DNA of 13,003 nt from RUG754 sp041856085 (GCA_041856085.1 JBHAFL010000128.1:1-13003), one strand, 5' to 3'; numbered from the stretch's first letter, positions 1-7,307 are shown. Notes: generated from the sequence alone by a model not told the origin. Numbers and translations are program-made.

Positions 1-1
1 C

Positions 2-274
2 GTTACCGCAGGCGGACAGACCGTCACCGTGAAAATGACAGGGATAGCGACAGGAGGAGCAGGCGGAATGAACGGCGGCAACGCAGGAGGGGGCAATCAG
101 CCGCCCTCGATGAACGGGGAAGCTCCGCAGGGCAGCGAAAAAGGAGCTCCGCCGAGCGGGGGAAAGGGCGGTACGCCTCCAAGCGGAATGGGAGGAACCC
201 CTCCGACAGGAGGTCCGGATTCGGACGCAGCTTCCGGAGCGACTCAGGATTCTTCTCAGGACGTGCAGACATGA
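2..274 (+). CDS. 3' end of a protein with a Gly/Pro/Ser-rich low-complexity tail (partial)
   Basis: The reading frame is open from base 2 to the TGA at 272-274, so the gene begins upstream of the window. The first visible residues (VTAGGQTVTVKMTG) look like a beta-rich domain end. The rest is a disordered tail with recurring GG, PPSG and GGTPPSG units, ending in Ser/Asp/Gln-rich sequence. Similar Gly/Met/Pro tails are known at the C-termini of exported Firmicutes proteins, such as carbohydrate-binding Cthe_2159-like proteins and CotH-like proteins. I infer a surface or exported protein but cannot name the family from about 90 residues. An in-frame GTG at 29 has no ribosome binding site and is not a credible start. 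Confidence 0.7.
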   Translation, partial: VTAGGQTVTVKMTGIATGGAGGMNGGNAGGGNQPPSMNGEAPQGSEKGAPPSGGKGGTPPSGMGGTPPTGGPDSDAASGATQDSSQDVQT

Positions 275-330
275 CTGTGAAAATCAAAATATGATAAATT
301 AACGCAGCAAGATAAACGCGTCCCCCCATA

Positions 331-367
331 TAAAAACCCACCGTCCCTTTCTCATGGACGGTGGGTT
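331..367 (-). terminator. Rho-independent terminator of the GntR/ABC operon
   Basis: A perfect 12-bp stem (335-346 with 356-367, core CCCACCGTCC/GGACGGTGGG) encloses a 9-nt loop. Read on the minus strand it is followed by TTTTTATAT, the expected U-tract. It lies just after the permease stop codon. On the plus strand the stem is followed only by TTAATCACG, so it would be a weak terminator for the partial gene on the left, though it may serve both. Confidence 0.85.
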
Positions 368-378
368 AATCACGTTTA

Positions 379-1170
379 TTACAGCAGATTAAGCTTTTTA
401 GATAAAATTCTCTCGGTAACTGCGTGCAGCAGGACTACCTCCGCCAGAACACCGATAATACCTATCCAGCCGTAGTTCAGGACGCTTTCAAAGTCGGTTA
501 TTTTTTCTGATATATCGGAATTGACAAAGCCCGCTAAGAGTCTCGTATTGACAGTTGAAATTAGAGTGCTGAGCCCTATAAAAGCTCCGAGGGAGAGCAG
601 AACTCTGTGCTTGCCCGAGAGCTGACCGATAGCCATAGCCGCATAGATAGTATAGATCTGATACATTATGCCGACTATAGAGTACAGGCAAATCTCAAGC
701 ATAAATACCAACCATTTCGGCTCGTTTTTTACAGCCTCGAGAATTGAATCGAGTATCTCGCCGAAGTTAGGAATATCACCGGAAATGACGATGATAAAAA
801 TCGAAATAGTTGCGATAATGCCGCTTGCAATCATCACGACGGCAGAGACTACGCCCTTTGAGGCGATAAGCTTTCCCGTGGAAACGGGAAGAGTATGCAT
901 TAAATAGCCTTCCTCGCCTAAGATTCCCCTATAGAATCTTGTTACTACAATCATTATCGTTATTACAACGGTGGCTACGAACAGCCCCACGAATACGAGG
1001 CTCGGAATCAGGCCTAAAATATAGGAGGTCAGCTGCGACTCCGTAATAAGATTGCTGTCGAATCGACTTCCTAAAAGTCCCATAACGAGCGACATCACAA
1101 GCAGAGCCGCCCATACGGGGCCTATCTGTCTGATTGCCGAGCGAAAATCATATTTAATCAATTTAGTCAT
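379..1170 (-). CDS. ABC-2 type transporter permease
   Basis: This is a 263-residue membrane protein with about six hydrophobic segments (roughly residues 17-37, 57-77, 108-130, 156-178, 190-208 and 233-252). It begins with the polar stretch MTKLIKYDFR, common in small Firmicutes ABC-2 permeases, and carries the GYLMHTLPVST segment after the second helix that is typical of the group. The frame extends upstream to 1218, but the ATG at 1170 is preferred. It has an AGGGGG ribosome binding site at the right distance, and it lies 4 nt after the stop codon of the ATPase gene, which gives translational coupling. It is the last gene of a GntR-ATPase-permease operon, so it should form the channel for the ATPase encoded just before it. 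The substrate is unknown. YtrA-linked transporters are often tied to envelope stress or antimicrobial response. Confidence 0.88.
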   Translation of the reverse strand: MTKLIKYDFRSAIRQIGPVWAALLVMSLVMGLLGSRFDSNLITESQLTSYILGLIPSLVFVGLFVATVVITIMIVVTRFYRGILGEEGYLMHTLPVSTGKLIASKGVVSAVVMIASGIIATISIFIIVISGDIPNFGEILDSILEAVKNEPKWLVFMLEICLYSIVGIMYQIYTIYAAMAIGQLSGKHRVLLSLGAFIGLSTLISTVNTRLLAGFVNSDISEKITDFESVLNYGWIGIIGVLAEVVLLHAVTERILSKKLNLL

Positions 1171-1174
1171 TGTA

Positions 1175-1894
1175 TTACCCCCTATATGAATCCATTCTGA
1201 AAGTATCTCTGAAGACATCGTCGATCGATTTACCCTCTTCGGATTTTATCTCATCGACAGTGCTGTGTCTCACGACGCTTCCGTCCTTGATAAAAATTAC
1301 TTCGTCCAATACTCTCTCGATGTCAGAGATGAGATGCGTCGAGATGAGAACCGTGCCGTTTTCATTGTAGTTGTTTATTATGGTGCTCAGTATAAAATCC
1401 CTTGCGGCAGGGTCAACGCCTGCGATAGGCTCGTCCAAAAGATAGAGTTGGGCGTCTCTCGACATAACGAGTATGAGCTGAACCTTTTCTTTAGTACCCT
1501 TGGACATAGTTTTTATCTTAGCTTTTACTTCGATGTTCATCGAAGCACACATCTGCACGGCTTTTTCTCTGTTAAAGTCGGTATAGAAGTCGCCGAACAT
1601 ATCGAAGATATCATTGACCGTCATCCAATCGGCGAAATATGTCTTGTCGGGAAGATAGCTGATAACCGATTTAGTATGAATGCCGGGCTTCTCGCCGTCC
1701 ACATAAACCTCGCCCGACGAAGGAGTCAGAAGACCGTTCAGAATTTTTATCAGAGTGGTCTTGCCGCTTCCGTTGGGACCGAGCAGGCCTATAATCTTAC
1801 CCCTGCCGATTTCGAGATTCACGTCCTTAAGCGCGGGACTTCCCGAGTAATTTTTACTGAGATTTTTTATTATAGTTACTTTTTCGCTATTCAT
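1175..1894 (-). CDS. ABC transporter ATP-binding protein
   Basis: This 239-residue nucleotide-binding subunit has Walker A GPNGSGKTT (39-47), the signature motif as SKGTKEK (131-137) in place of LSGGQ, Walker B LYLLDEP (150-156) and the switch His in STHL (187). The SKGxKEK variant is common in ATPases paired with small ABC-2 permeases. The Q-loop region reads YLPDK. The ATG at 1894 directly follows the GntR stop codon (TAAATG), and its ribosome binding site GGGGGA lies inside the end of the GntR gene, so the two are translationally coupled. The protein should hydrolyse ATP to drive the adjacent permease. Residues after about 210 form a short helical tail, as is usual. The family call is firm; the transported compound cannot be inferred. 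Confidence 0.93.
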   Translation of the reverse strand: MNSEKVTIIKNLSKNYSGSPALKDVNLEIGRGKIIGLLGPNGSGKTTLIKILNGLLTPSSGEVYVDGEKPGIHTKSVISYLPDKTYFADWMTVNDIFDMFGDFYTDFNREKAVQMCASMNIEVKAKIKTMSKGTKEKVQLILVMSRDAQLYLLDEPIAGVDPAARDFILSTIINNYNENGTVLISTHLISDIERVLDEVIFIKDGSVVRHSTVDEIKSEEGKSIDDVFRDTFRMDSYRG

Positions 1895-2254
1895 TTATTT
1901 TAATCCCCCTTTGATTATTTCGATTACCTCCTCGGGGCTGTAGCCCAGAGAGGCCATTTCACCTAAAAATGATTCCACATTTTCGTTAGCGAGCTCGGCT
2001 CGAATTTTTTGTATCAGTGAGCCGTCGCTTGTGACCGTCCTGCCTGAAGTTCTGTTAGTGATAAGAAGTCCGACCGCCTCGAGTTCGCTCAGAGCTCTCT
2101 GCATAGTGTTTCTGTTCACACCGGCTTTTTCGGACAAGTCTCTCACAGTCGGAAAAGGCTCGCCGCTCGGATAATGCCCCGCCACTATGGCTCTCATAAG
2201 CTGCTCTTTTAGCTGAGGCCAGATAGGTCGGCTGTCGTCAAGTTTCCATTTCAT
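1895..2254 (-). CDS. GntR-family transcriptional regulator, YtrA subfamily
   Basis: This 119-residue protein has an N-terminal GntR winged helix-turn-helix (about residues 8-77). Typical elements are PIWPQLKEQL, the PSGEPFPTVRDLSEKAGVNR recognition region and the TMQRALSELEAVGLL helix. It is followed by only about 40 residues, too short for a large ligand domain and characteristic of the YtrA subfamily. It is the first gene of an operon with an ABC ATPase and permease, the usual arrangement for this subfamily, whose members repress their own operon. A perfect palindrome lies between its promoter and start codon (separate entry), supporting autoregulation. The start ATG at 2254 has a GGGGG ribosome binding site at 2261-2265. 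The inducing signal is unknown. Confidence 0.92.
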   Translation of the reverse strand: MKWKLDDSRPIWPQLKEQLMRAIVAGHYPSGEPFPTVRDLSEKAGVNRNTMQRALSELEAVGLLITNRTSGRTVTSDGSLIQKIRAELANENVESFLGEMASLGYSPEEVIEIIKGGLK

Positions 2255-2286
2255 ATTGTTCCCCCATATCAGTAAACTATCAGTCT

Positions 2287-2312
2287 ATTTGTCTTAAGTG
2301 CTTAAGACAAAT
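2287..2312. promoter_or_regulatory. Palindromic operator, probable GntR-regulator binding site
   Basis: A perfect inverted repeat with 12-bp arms, ATTTGTCTTAAG and CTTAAGACAAAT, is separated by 2 bp. It begins about 3 bp downstream of the -10 element of the operon promoter, covering the transcription start region. The location fits a repressor site that blocks initiation. Assignment to the YtrA-type regulator encoded just downstream is inference from position and family habit. Confidence 0.8.
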
Positions 2313-2314
2313 TT

Positions 2315-2343
2315 AATATATCAAACAAAAAACATAATGTCAA
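2315..2343 (-). promoter_or_regulatory. Sigma-A-type promoter of the GntR/ABC operon
   Basis: On the minus strand a consensus -35 TTGACA (2343-2338) and a -10 TATATT (2320-2315) are separated by 17 bp. The predicted start falls inside the palindromic operator at 2287-2312. This is a strong promoter that would be expected to need repression. Confidence 0.85.
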
Positions 2344-2394
2344 TAGCTTTTGGAAATTTTTATCGTTCTATATTATTGAAATGTTCTTGCAGTA

Positions 2395-2422
2395 AGCAAA
2401 AAACGCGCAGCGCGGCGCGTTT
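2395..2422 (-). terminator. Rho-independent terminator after the L,D-transpeptidase gene
   Basis: Arms AAACGCGC (2401-2408) and GCGCGTTT (2415-2422) enclose a 6-nt loop. On the minus strand they are followed by a run of six T ending at 2398. It lies 28 bp past the stop codon of the transpeptidase gene and separates it from the GntR operon promoter. Confidence 0.8.
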
Positions 2423-2449
2423 GAAAGCTGTTATGGCGACGGGAGCATA

Positions 2450-4036
2450 TTAAAAAATAATAACCCTCGTGCCCATACCTATATTATCGTATATCCATTT
2501 GGCGTTTTCGAGCGAAAGACGGATACACCCGTGCGACGCCGCTATTCCGAGACGCCAATCCTGAACCGTTTCGATGTCCTGAAAATCATAAAGCACCGAA
2601 TGAAAATATATTCTCTTGTAGAAGCCGGTAGCATACCAGACCGTGTACTCCTCTTTCTCGTCGTTCATCCATCTGAGCTTTTTTTTGACTCTAAACGAGC
2701 CTATGGGGGTGAAGCTTCCGCTCGGGTGATTGAAATTATTGATACCGGTGGTGCATGCCCATTGGTATTTCATAACCCATGAACCCTTGTAGCGCTCGAA
2801 TACGTTCACGCGTTTTTTGGCGATGCTTACGGTGACGGCATATTTAGTGCGGCTGTCGGCGTTTTTTATCTTTTGCCACACCTTATAGGAAGCGCCGCGG
2901 CATTCGCCCGTCTTCTTGTCGAAGTAGTAGGCTTCATTGCCGACTGTGCGCGTGCCCTTGAGGGAAACGCCGTTTACGAAATAGTATAACCTCTTGCCCG
3001 ATCTCGCCCAGCCTGTAGAGGTTGCAATCGCCGATTTAACATTGCTCCACGAGCCTTTCAGGATTTTGCCGTCGAAACTTTTCACAGCTCTTATCCTGAA
3101 GTAATACCTTTTGCCGTTTGTAAGGCCGAAGACCTTATTGGAAACGGCTTTGCCGTTTTTTAAGGTAATTGTTCTCGACTTGCCGAAATCAGGCAGGGCT
3201 GAAACCATAATCTGATATTCGGTCGGCTCGCAGGTCGTTAGTTTCTTCCAGCTCAGCGCGACATAAGGTTTTTTTGCAACGGCTTTTTTTAGGGTTATTC
3301 TCGGCGGGGAGACAGCCCGGGTGAACATCTTAACAGGCTCGCCGTAAGCGGTAACCTCGCGCGTATCCGTCTGCTCGTCATAAGTATAAACGGCAACCTT
3401 AACCGTATACGACTTGGTGCTTCTCAGACCGTCCAAGGTAGTCCCGTTTATGCCGTAATCGAGGTATTCCGCGAGCTCCCACGAAGATGAAGCGCCGTCA
3501 TAGATATACACCGCATATCCGCTTACGGGAAAATGTCTGAAATCGTCCCATCTCAGACTTATGGACTGCTTCGTCCTGCCTGTTTGCTTAAGACCGGTGA
3601 CGGCGCCGACTATGCTGAAATCGACGGAGATACTGCCGTAGCAGCCGTAATCCGCCATGCCGTAAAGAGCAGCCGTGGCGGTGCCGACTTCAATATTATT
3701 AGAATATATTACGCTGTAATAATTCTCAGGGACTTTTTTACCGTCGGGAGTGAAAACCGAAACAACTGCGGGCGTTTTTTCGCTGCCGTCGTAAGAGACG
3801 GAAGAGTATTCGAGCTCGACGGTGCAGCTTCCGAGATTGACGGGAACGCTCAGGCTTTCGTCCTCGGAAGAGTCCGGCGAGTCAGCGGCGGTCGACGGTA
3901 TGGCTGCGGCAGCGCCGACAGGGTTGCCGGAAGCCGCGGCAGCAATTTCCGCAAAAAATAATATATAAACGCAAAGCGAAAAAATCAGAATAATGGCGAC
4001 GCTTATCGCTGACGAACTGAATTTTCCAATTTTCAT
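2450..4036 (-). CDS. Secreted L,D-transpeptidase (YkuD domain) with Ig-like, fibronectin III and cell-wall-binding modules
   Basis: This 528-residue exported enzyme starts with a signal sequence or anchor (hydrophobic residues 10-36, Ala-rich after). Next come a Ser/Asp/Glu linker (46-62), an Ig-like repeat of the YSNNxxVGTATA type (about 70-143), two fibronectin-III-like domains (about 145-240 and 243-340) and a cell-wall-binding repeat (about 342-380, with LYYFVNG and AYYFDKKTG). The C-terminal YkuD catalytic domain (397-528) has conserved His479 and the SHGCIRL motif with catalytic Cys504. YkuD enzymes make 3-3 peptidoglycan crosslinks or attach proteins to the wall, and resist most beta-lactams except carbapenems. 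The ATG at 4036 has an upstream GGTGA. It lies 88 bp after the MurF-like gene on the same strand and may be read from that gene or from its own weak promoter. The substrate is not predictable from sequence. Confidence 0.9.
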   Translation of the reverse strand: MKIGKFSSSAISVAIILIFSLCVYILFFAEIAAAASGNPVGAAAAIPSTAADSPDSSEDESLSVPVNLGSCTVELEYSSVSYDGSEKTPAVVSVFTPDGKKVPENYYSVIYSNNIEVGTATAALYGMADYGCYGSISVDFSIVGAVTGLKQTGRTKQSISLRWDDFRHFPVSGYAVYIYDGASSSWELAEYLDYGINGTTLDGLRSTKSYTVKVAVYTYDEQTDTREVTAYGEPVKMFTRAVSPPRITLKKAVAKKPYVALSWKKLTTCEPTEYQIMVSALPDFGKSRTITLKNGKAVSNKVFGLTNGKRYYFRIRAVKSFDGKILKGSWSNVKSAIATSTGWARSGKRLYYFVNGVSLKGTRTVGNEAYYFDKKTGECRGASYKVWQKIKNADSRTKYAVTVSIAKKRVNVFERYKGSWVMKYQWACTTGINNFNHPSGSFTPIGSFRVKKKLRWMNDEKEEYTVWYATGFYKRIYFHSVLYDFQDIETVQDWRLGIAASHGCIRLSLENAKWIYDNIGMGTRVIIF

Positions 4037-4080
4037 TTTTCACCGAATCCTTATCTAATCATTAAATCTCATAAATAATG

Positions 4081-4133
4081 CTGTAATTAACACTACAGAA
4101 AAATATCCTACTATAAAATCTCTATTAGTTCAA
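4081..4133 (-). promoter_or_regulatory. Possible promoter and palindrome upstream of the L,D-transpeptidase gene
   Basis: On the minus strand TTGAAC (4133-4128), a 17-bp spacer and TAGGAT (4110-4105) form a moderate promoter match that overlaps the end of the MurF-like gene. Just downstream, at 4098-4081, is an imperfect 18-bp palindrome with outer arms CTGTA/TACAG, placed where an operator would sit around +1. No clear terminator separates the two genes, so read-through is also possible. Confidence 0.35.
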
Positions 4134-6182
4134 GCCCTCGTCATTAGTCGTTTCGATTATTTCGACATTCGCGGGAAAAGCGTTTTTTTCGATTCGAACC
4201 GAGGAAGCCTCAGGTACGAAGCAGCGCTCGAGTGAAGAGCACCCTGCGAAGGCCTCGGAATCAATCTGCCTCAGCCCCTTGCCTAAGGTTATTTCTCTTA
4301 AGCCGCTGCAATCTCTGAAAGCCTCGCTCATTATATGCATTAAACTGTCGGGGAAGCTGACCGAGCCGAGCCTCGTGCAGGCTCTGAATGCACTCGAGCC
4401 TATAAGCTTGAGGCTGCCGCCGAGGTCGAGGGTTTTCATATTGCCGCCGAGAAAAGCGCCGTCATCTATGCCGAAGACGGGCTGTCCGAGAAAGGTATCG
4501 GGTACGGTTAGCGAGTCTGCCCTTAAATGAGCGATATCACATTTTGTAATCAGCGACTCGTTCATAAAATTTATCTTATAGCCGGTAAGTCCGTCCTCCG
4601 TCTCTAAGACGATGTGCTTCCTCACTTGGTTGATATTGGCCGAGAACCACGTGCCGAAAGCTTTGTCGACAGGCAAGGTGGCGCCGAGGTGTGTTATGCA
4701 CTTGAAGAGGACGACGTCATCGTCTTTTATCTCGTCGCGCAGGAATTCATACAGTCTTTGCTTGCTCAATATGAGCTTGGAGTCTTTTTTACCCTCGTCT
4801 ATGAGCGTTCTGTAGAGCGTACGCGCGTCGCCGTAGCGCTGGAGAGCTTTTTCGTCCTTAGAAGCGCTGCCGAAGCAGACTATGCGGTCAATATCGAATT
4901 TAGCGAGCTCCCTGCCGAGCTCTACGGTTTTCGGAATGCGGTTTTTGCCTAAGCTGTTCTCGGCGCCGACTATAGCGATTCTGCGGCCCGCGCCCTCGGG
5001 CGTAATAGAGGACAGGATATTAAAAGAACCGATTATAGTTTCGTTTGCCACATTATAGCAGTCGACAAGCAGGGTATTTTTGCCGTACCTCGTGAGATTC
5101 TGACGGTTTCCGCGCATACTGATTTCGGATATGGAGCTGACCGTATGGCTTTCTGAAAATCCGAGACAGTCTGCGAGAGCAAACGCCGCAAGGATATTAT
5201 AGGCGTTATGTTTTCCGGATATATTTGCGGTAATATGCGTCAATTTGCCCGAATGCTCGATGTCGAGCTCGACACATTCCCTGCCGTCAAGTGTGACGGA
5301 TTCTATATTTTTTGCACGATAATCGAGGGGACAGTCCGCGTCGATGCCGAAGCTGACTGTATTGCAACGGTATTCATAGCTTCTTAGCTTTTCGTCGTCA
5401 TAATTGACTATTGCCGTCCCGCCGTCCGCGAGGTTTTCGACGAGCTGAAGCTTGTCAAAAAAAAGCTTGTCGAAGCTCCCGTAGTTTCCGATATGGTGCT
5501 CCTTGACATTAGTCACTATCGCGTAGTCGGGTTTAAGAAACGAGGAACTCGTTTTAATAGAATCAACCCTTGCCGCACCGACCTCCTGCAAAAAATACCT
5601 GTAGAAATTTCGCATATTGGAGAGGACGTTTGCCGCTACGCTGAAATCCGAGTTATTGTTCGCCTTATTCGAAAAAAGCCTGTATCTGTGCTTATCCTTA
5701 AGTATTTTTTCGATGAAGAGCTTAGTCGTGGTCTTCCCGAACGAACCTGTTATGCCGATAACCTTGCCGCGGTAAGCCTCCCGGACAGGTGAAAGCAGGT
5801 TCATAAGCTGCTCCCTCGGTCTGTCAAGAAGCACAAGCGGAGCGTTTTCATAATCAATCAGACCCTTGTCCATAGCCTCGTAGGTCTTCTTATTCAAAAA
5901 AATAACGAGAGGGGATTTTTTCTTGAGAAGATTCAGGCTGCCGATCAGCTTCTCCTCATCCTCCGCGAGCAGCACGACGGCGGAGCGCTCGTCCGCGCCG
6001 ATATGCGAAAAAACTATATCGCCGATTTTTCGGCGCTTAATGCAGTCAAGCTCGGCGGGTATTGCGACGTCAAGCCTCTCGGCAAGCCTGCCCACAGAAA
6101 AATTATTCCCGCTTATGGCGTATTTCACCTTGGAAACTAAAATTTTTCGTGCCTTTTCCCTAAATCTGACAAGTATGCTCAT
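4125..6182 (-). CDS. MurF-like Mur ligase fused to C-terminal BspA-type leucine-rich repeats
   Basis: This 685-residue protein has no signal peptide. Residues about 22-135 resemble a diverged Mur N-terminal domain. Residues 140-330 form the ATP-dependent ligase domain, with P-loop GSFGKTTTK (146-154), an Asn-rich ANNNSDF segment, TNVKEHHIGNYGS (224-236) and ISGKHNAYNILAAFALA (321-337). Residues 355-515 match the MurF C-terminal domain (VDCYNVANETI replacing DAYNANPDSM; RIAIVGAENSLG). Residues about 537-677 are four to five LRR_5 repeats (IGSSAFRACTRL, IMSEAFRDCSGL, IDSEAFAGCSSL). MurF adds D-Ala-D-Ala to the UDP-MurNAc peptide in the cytoplasm. Diverged motifs suggest another substrate or a specialised paralogue. 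LRR_5 repeats normally belong to exported proteins, so the fusion is odd. The ATG at 6182 is preferred over an in-frame GTG at 6197 because GGGGAG lies 7 nt upstream of it. Confidence 0.82.
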   Translation of the reverse strand: MSILVRFREKARKILVSKVKYAISGNNFSVGRLAERLDVAIPAELDCIKRRKIGDIVFSHIGADERSAVVLLAEDEEKLIGSLNLLKKKSPLVIFLNKKTYEAMDKGLIDYENAPLVLLDRPREQLMNLLSPVREAYRGKVIGITGSFGKTTTKLFIEKILKDKHRYRLFSNKANNNSDFSVAANVLSNMRNFYRYFLQEVGAARVDSIKTSSSFLKPDYAIVTNVKEHHIGNYGSFDKLFFDKLQLVENLADGGTAIVNYDDEKLRSYEYRCNTVSFGIDADCPLDYRAKNIESVTLDGRECVELDIEHSGKLTHITANISGKHNAYNILAAFALADCLGFSESHTVSSISEISMRGNRQNLTRYGKNTLLVDCYNVANETIIGSFNILSSITPEGAGRRIAIVGAENSLGKNRIPKTVELGRELAKFDIDRIVCFGSASKDEKALQRYGDARTLYRTLIDEGKKDSKLILSKQRLYEFLRDEIKDDDVVLFKCITHLGATLPVDKAFGTWFSANINQVRKHIVLETEDGLTGYKINFMNESLITKCDIAHLRADSLTVPDTFLGQPVFGIDDGAFLGGNMKTLDLGGSLKLIGSSAFRACTRLGSVSFPDSLMHIMSEAFRDCSGLREITLGKGLRQIDSEAFAGCSSLERCFVPEASSVRIEKNAFPANVEIIETTNDEGLN

Positions 6183-6236
6183 AGGCCTGCTCCCCACGTT
6201 AAGCTGAATATCGGGCGAACATTATTGATTTCGCCG

Positions 6237-6264
6237 AATATACGAGTCTTTTTATTTTCGACAA
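6237..6264 (-). promoter_or_regulatory. Promoter of the MurF-like/LRR gene
   Basis: On the minus strand -35 TTGTCG (6264-6259) and -10 TATATT (6242-6237) are separated by 16 bp. The predicted start is about 48 nt before the ATG at 6182. It fires divergently from the EcsC operon promoter. The rest of the 6265-6438 stretch between the two promoters is AT-rich, then A/G-rich, with no gene or convincing structure seen. Confidence 0.65.
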
Positions 6265-6438
6265 ATTTTAACATATATGAAAATTAAAAACAACGAGGAA
6301 TCTCCATATTTGGATATAAAAGAATCGTAAAGGGTAAAAAACACGGCGAGCTGCCGAATTGCATAATAAAAAGCGAAGCGAAACGGGGTGAAGCAGGCGA
6401 ATACCGAAGCAAATCAAAAAAGGATTCGAACTGTTTTA

Positions 6439-6467
6439 TTGTAAAAAAAATAAAAAAATGATATAAT
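6439..6467 (+). promoter_or_regulatory. Promoter of the EcsC-QueT operon (predicts a leaderless transcript)
   Basis: -35 TTGTAA (6439-6444), a 17-bp spacer and a perfect -10 TATAAT (6462-6467). The usual start position, 7 nt after the last -10 base, is 6474, which is the A of the ATG of the EcsC-family gene. No Shine-Dalgarno sequence lies in the few bases between. Confidence 0.75.
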
Positions 6468-6473
6468 CGCGGT

Positions 6474-7307
6474 ATGAAAAAGAAGAATCCGTGGGAAAAA
6501 GAATGGGACGGCCTCATTAAAGCCGAGGCCCGATATACCGGAAGAAGAAAAGACGGCCCGACATCGGTGCTTATGATGAAGCTGGATCGCTTCGTGCCGA
6601 AAAAGCTCAGCGGCACCTTGAACGCGGCGTTCGCCAAGGCTTTTATTGTCATCTTTAACAAGGGAACGCCCATAATCGAAAAAACCTATAACAGACGAAA
6701 AAAGCAAGCGGACTTTAAGATAGACAAGTTCGCGCACGAGCTGATGAACGACAGGAAGACGGCTCACTCTTTCACGAAGAGGGCGAACGGCACAAAGCTT
6801 CTTAACATATCGATTTCGTTCGTCGAGGGCGTGCTGATGGGACTGCTCGGGCTTTCGATTCCCGATATCCCGCTTTTTATCGGCCTCGTAATCAAGAGCG
6901 TTTATGAGGTGGCTATAACCTACGGATATGACTACCACGACGAAGACGAAAAAGTCTTCCTGCTGAAGCTTATCGAGGTCGCTATGATGGACGAGGACGC
7001 GTTTCTCGAGGGCGACAGACAGATAAACGAGGCTATAGCTTTCATAGCCGAGAATAACGACGAGATAGGCGGATGGAGCATAAGCAAGGAAGAGCAGATT
7101 AAGCTCACCGCAGAATCTCTTGCTAAAGAAATGCTTTACACCAAGTTTATTCAGGGATACTTCCTTGTGGGCATAGCCGGCGGCGTGTTTGACCCCGTAT
7201 ACGTGAACAGGGTCTGCAACTATGCGGCGCTAAAATACAGGAGACGTTTTTTGAGCAAGCATCTCCGCGAAAAGGAAAGGCAGCCTTTTTCGGCCTCCGA
7301 AAAATAA
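6474..7307 (+). CDS. EcsC family protein
   Basis: This 277-residue protein matches the EcsC family. It has an N-terminal amphipathic segment with conserved Trp residues (WEKEWDGLIK), the KLDRFVPKKLSGTLNAAFAKAF region (36-57), and the hallmark GxxxGxxGxxxPDIPLFIGLVIKSVYEVAITYGYD block (about 119-152). Near the C-terminus is a glycine-rich segment, FLVGIAGGVFDPVYVNRV (230-247). EcsC is named after the third gene of the Bacillus subtilis ecs locus, but its biochemical role is not settled; membrane association is usual. The ATG at 6474 has no ribosome binding site and sits at the predicted transcription start. The family N-terminus begins at once, so a later start is unlikely. It leads an operon with queT 26 bp downstream. 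Function remains unknown. Confidence 0.88.
   Translation: MKKKNPWEKEWDGLIKAEARYTGRRKDGPTSVLMMKLDRFVPKKLSGTLNAAFAKAFIVIFNKGTPIIEKTYNRRKKQADFKIDKFAHELMNDRKTAHSFTKRANGTKLLNISISFVEGVLMGLLGLSIPDIPLFIGLVIKSVYEVAITYGYDYHDEDEKVFLLKLIEVAMMDEDAFLEGDRQINEAIAFIAENNDEIGGWSISKEEQIKLTAESLAKEMLYTKFIQGYFLVGIAGGVFDPVYVNRVCNYAALKYRRRFLSKHLREKERQPFSASEK

Noticed and set aside
1168..1218. ATG at 1218 as the start of the ABC permease
   Set aside because: It would overlap the ATPase gene by 44 bp without a good ribosome binding site, and the extra 16 residues do not look like a permease N-terminus.
1265..1903. Long plus-strand open frame (212 codons) opposite the ABC ATPase gene
   Set aside because: It lies wholly antisense to a gene with clear Walker motifs, resembles no family, and has no ribosome binding site or promoter. 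It is a by-product of codon bias.
3533..3961. Plus-strand open frame opposite the N-terminal part of the L,D-transpeptidase
   Set aside because: Antisense to a well-supported gene, composition is that of a shadow frame, and no start signals are seen.
6180..6197. GTG at 6197 as the start of the MurF-like gene
   Set aside because: No ribosome binding site precedes it, whereas GGGGAG sits correctly before the ATG at 6182.
6284..6938. Overlapping minus-strand frames opposite the start of the EcsC gene
   Set aside because: They cover the EcsC promoter and coding start, have Phe-rich shadow composition, and lack a ribosome binding site.
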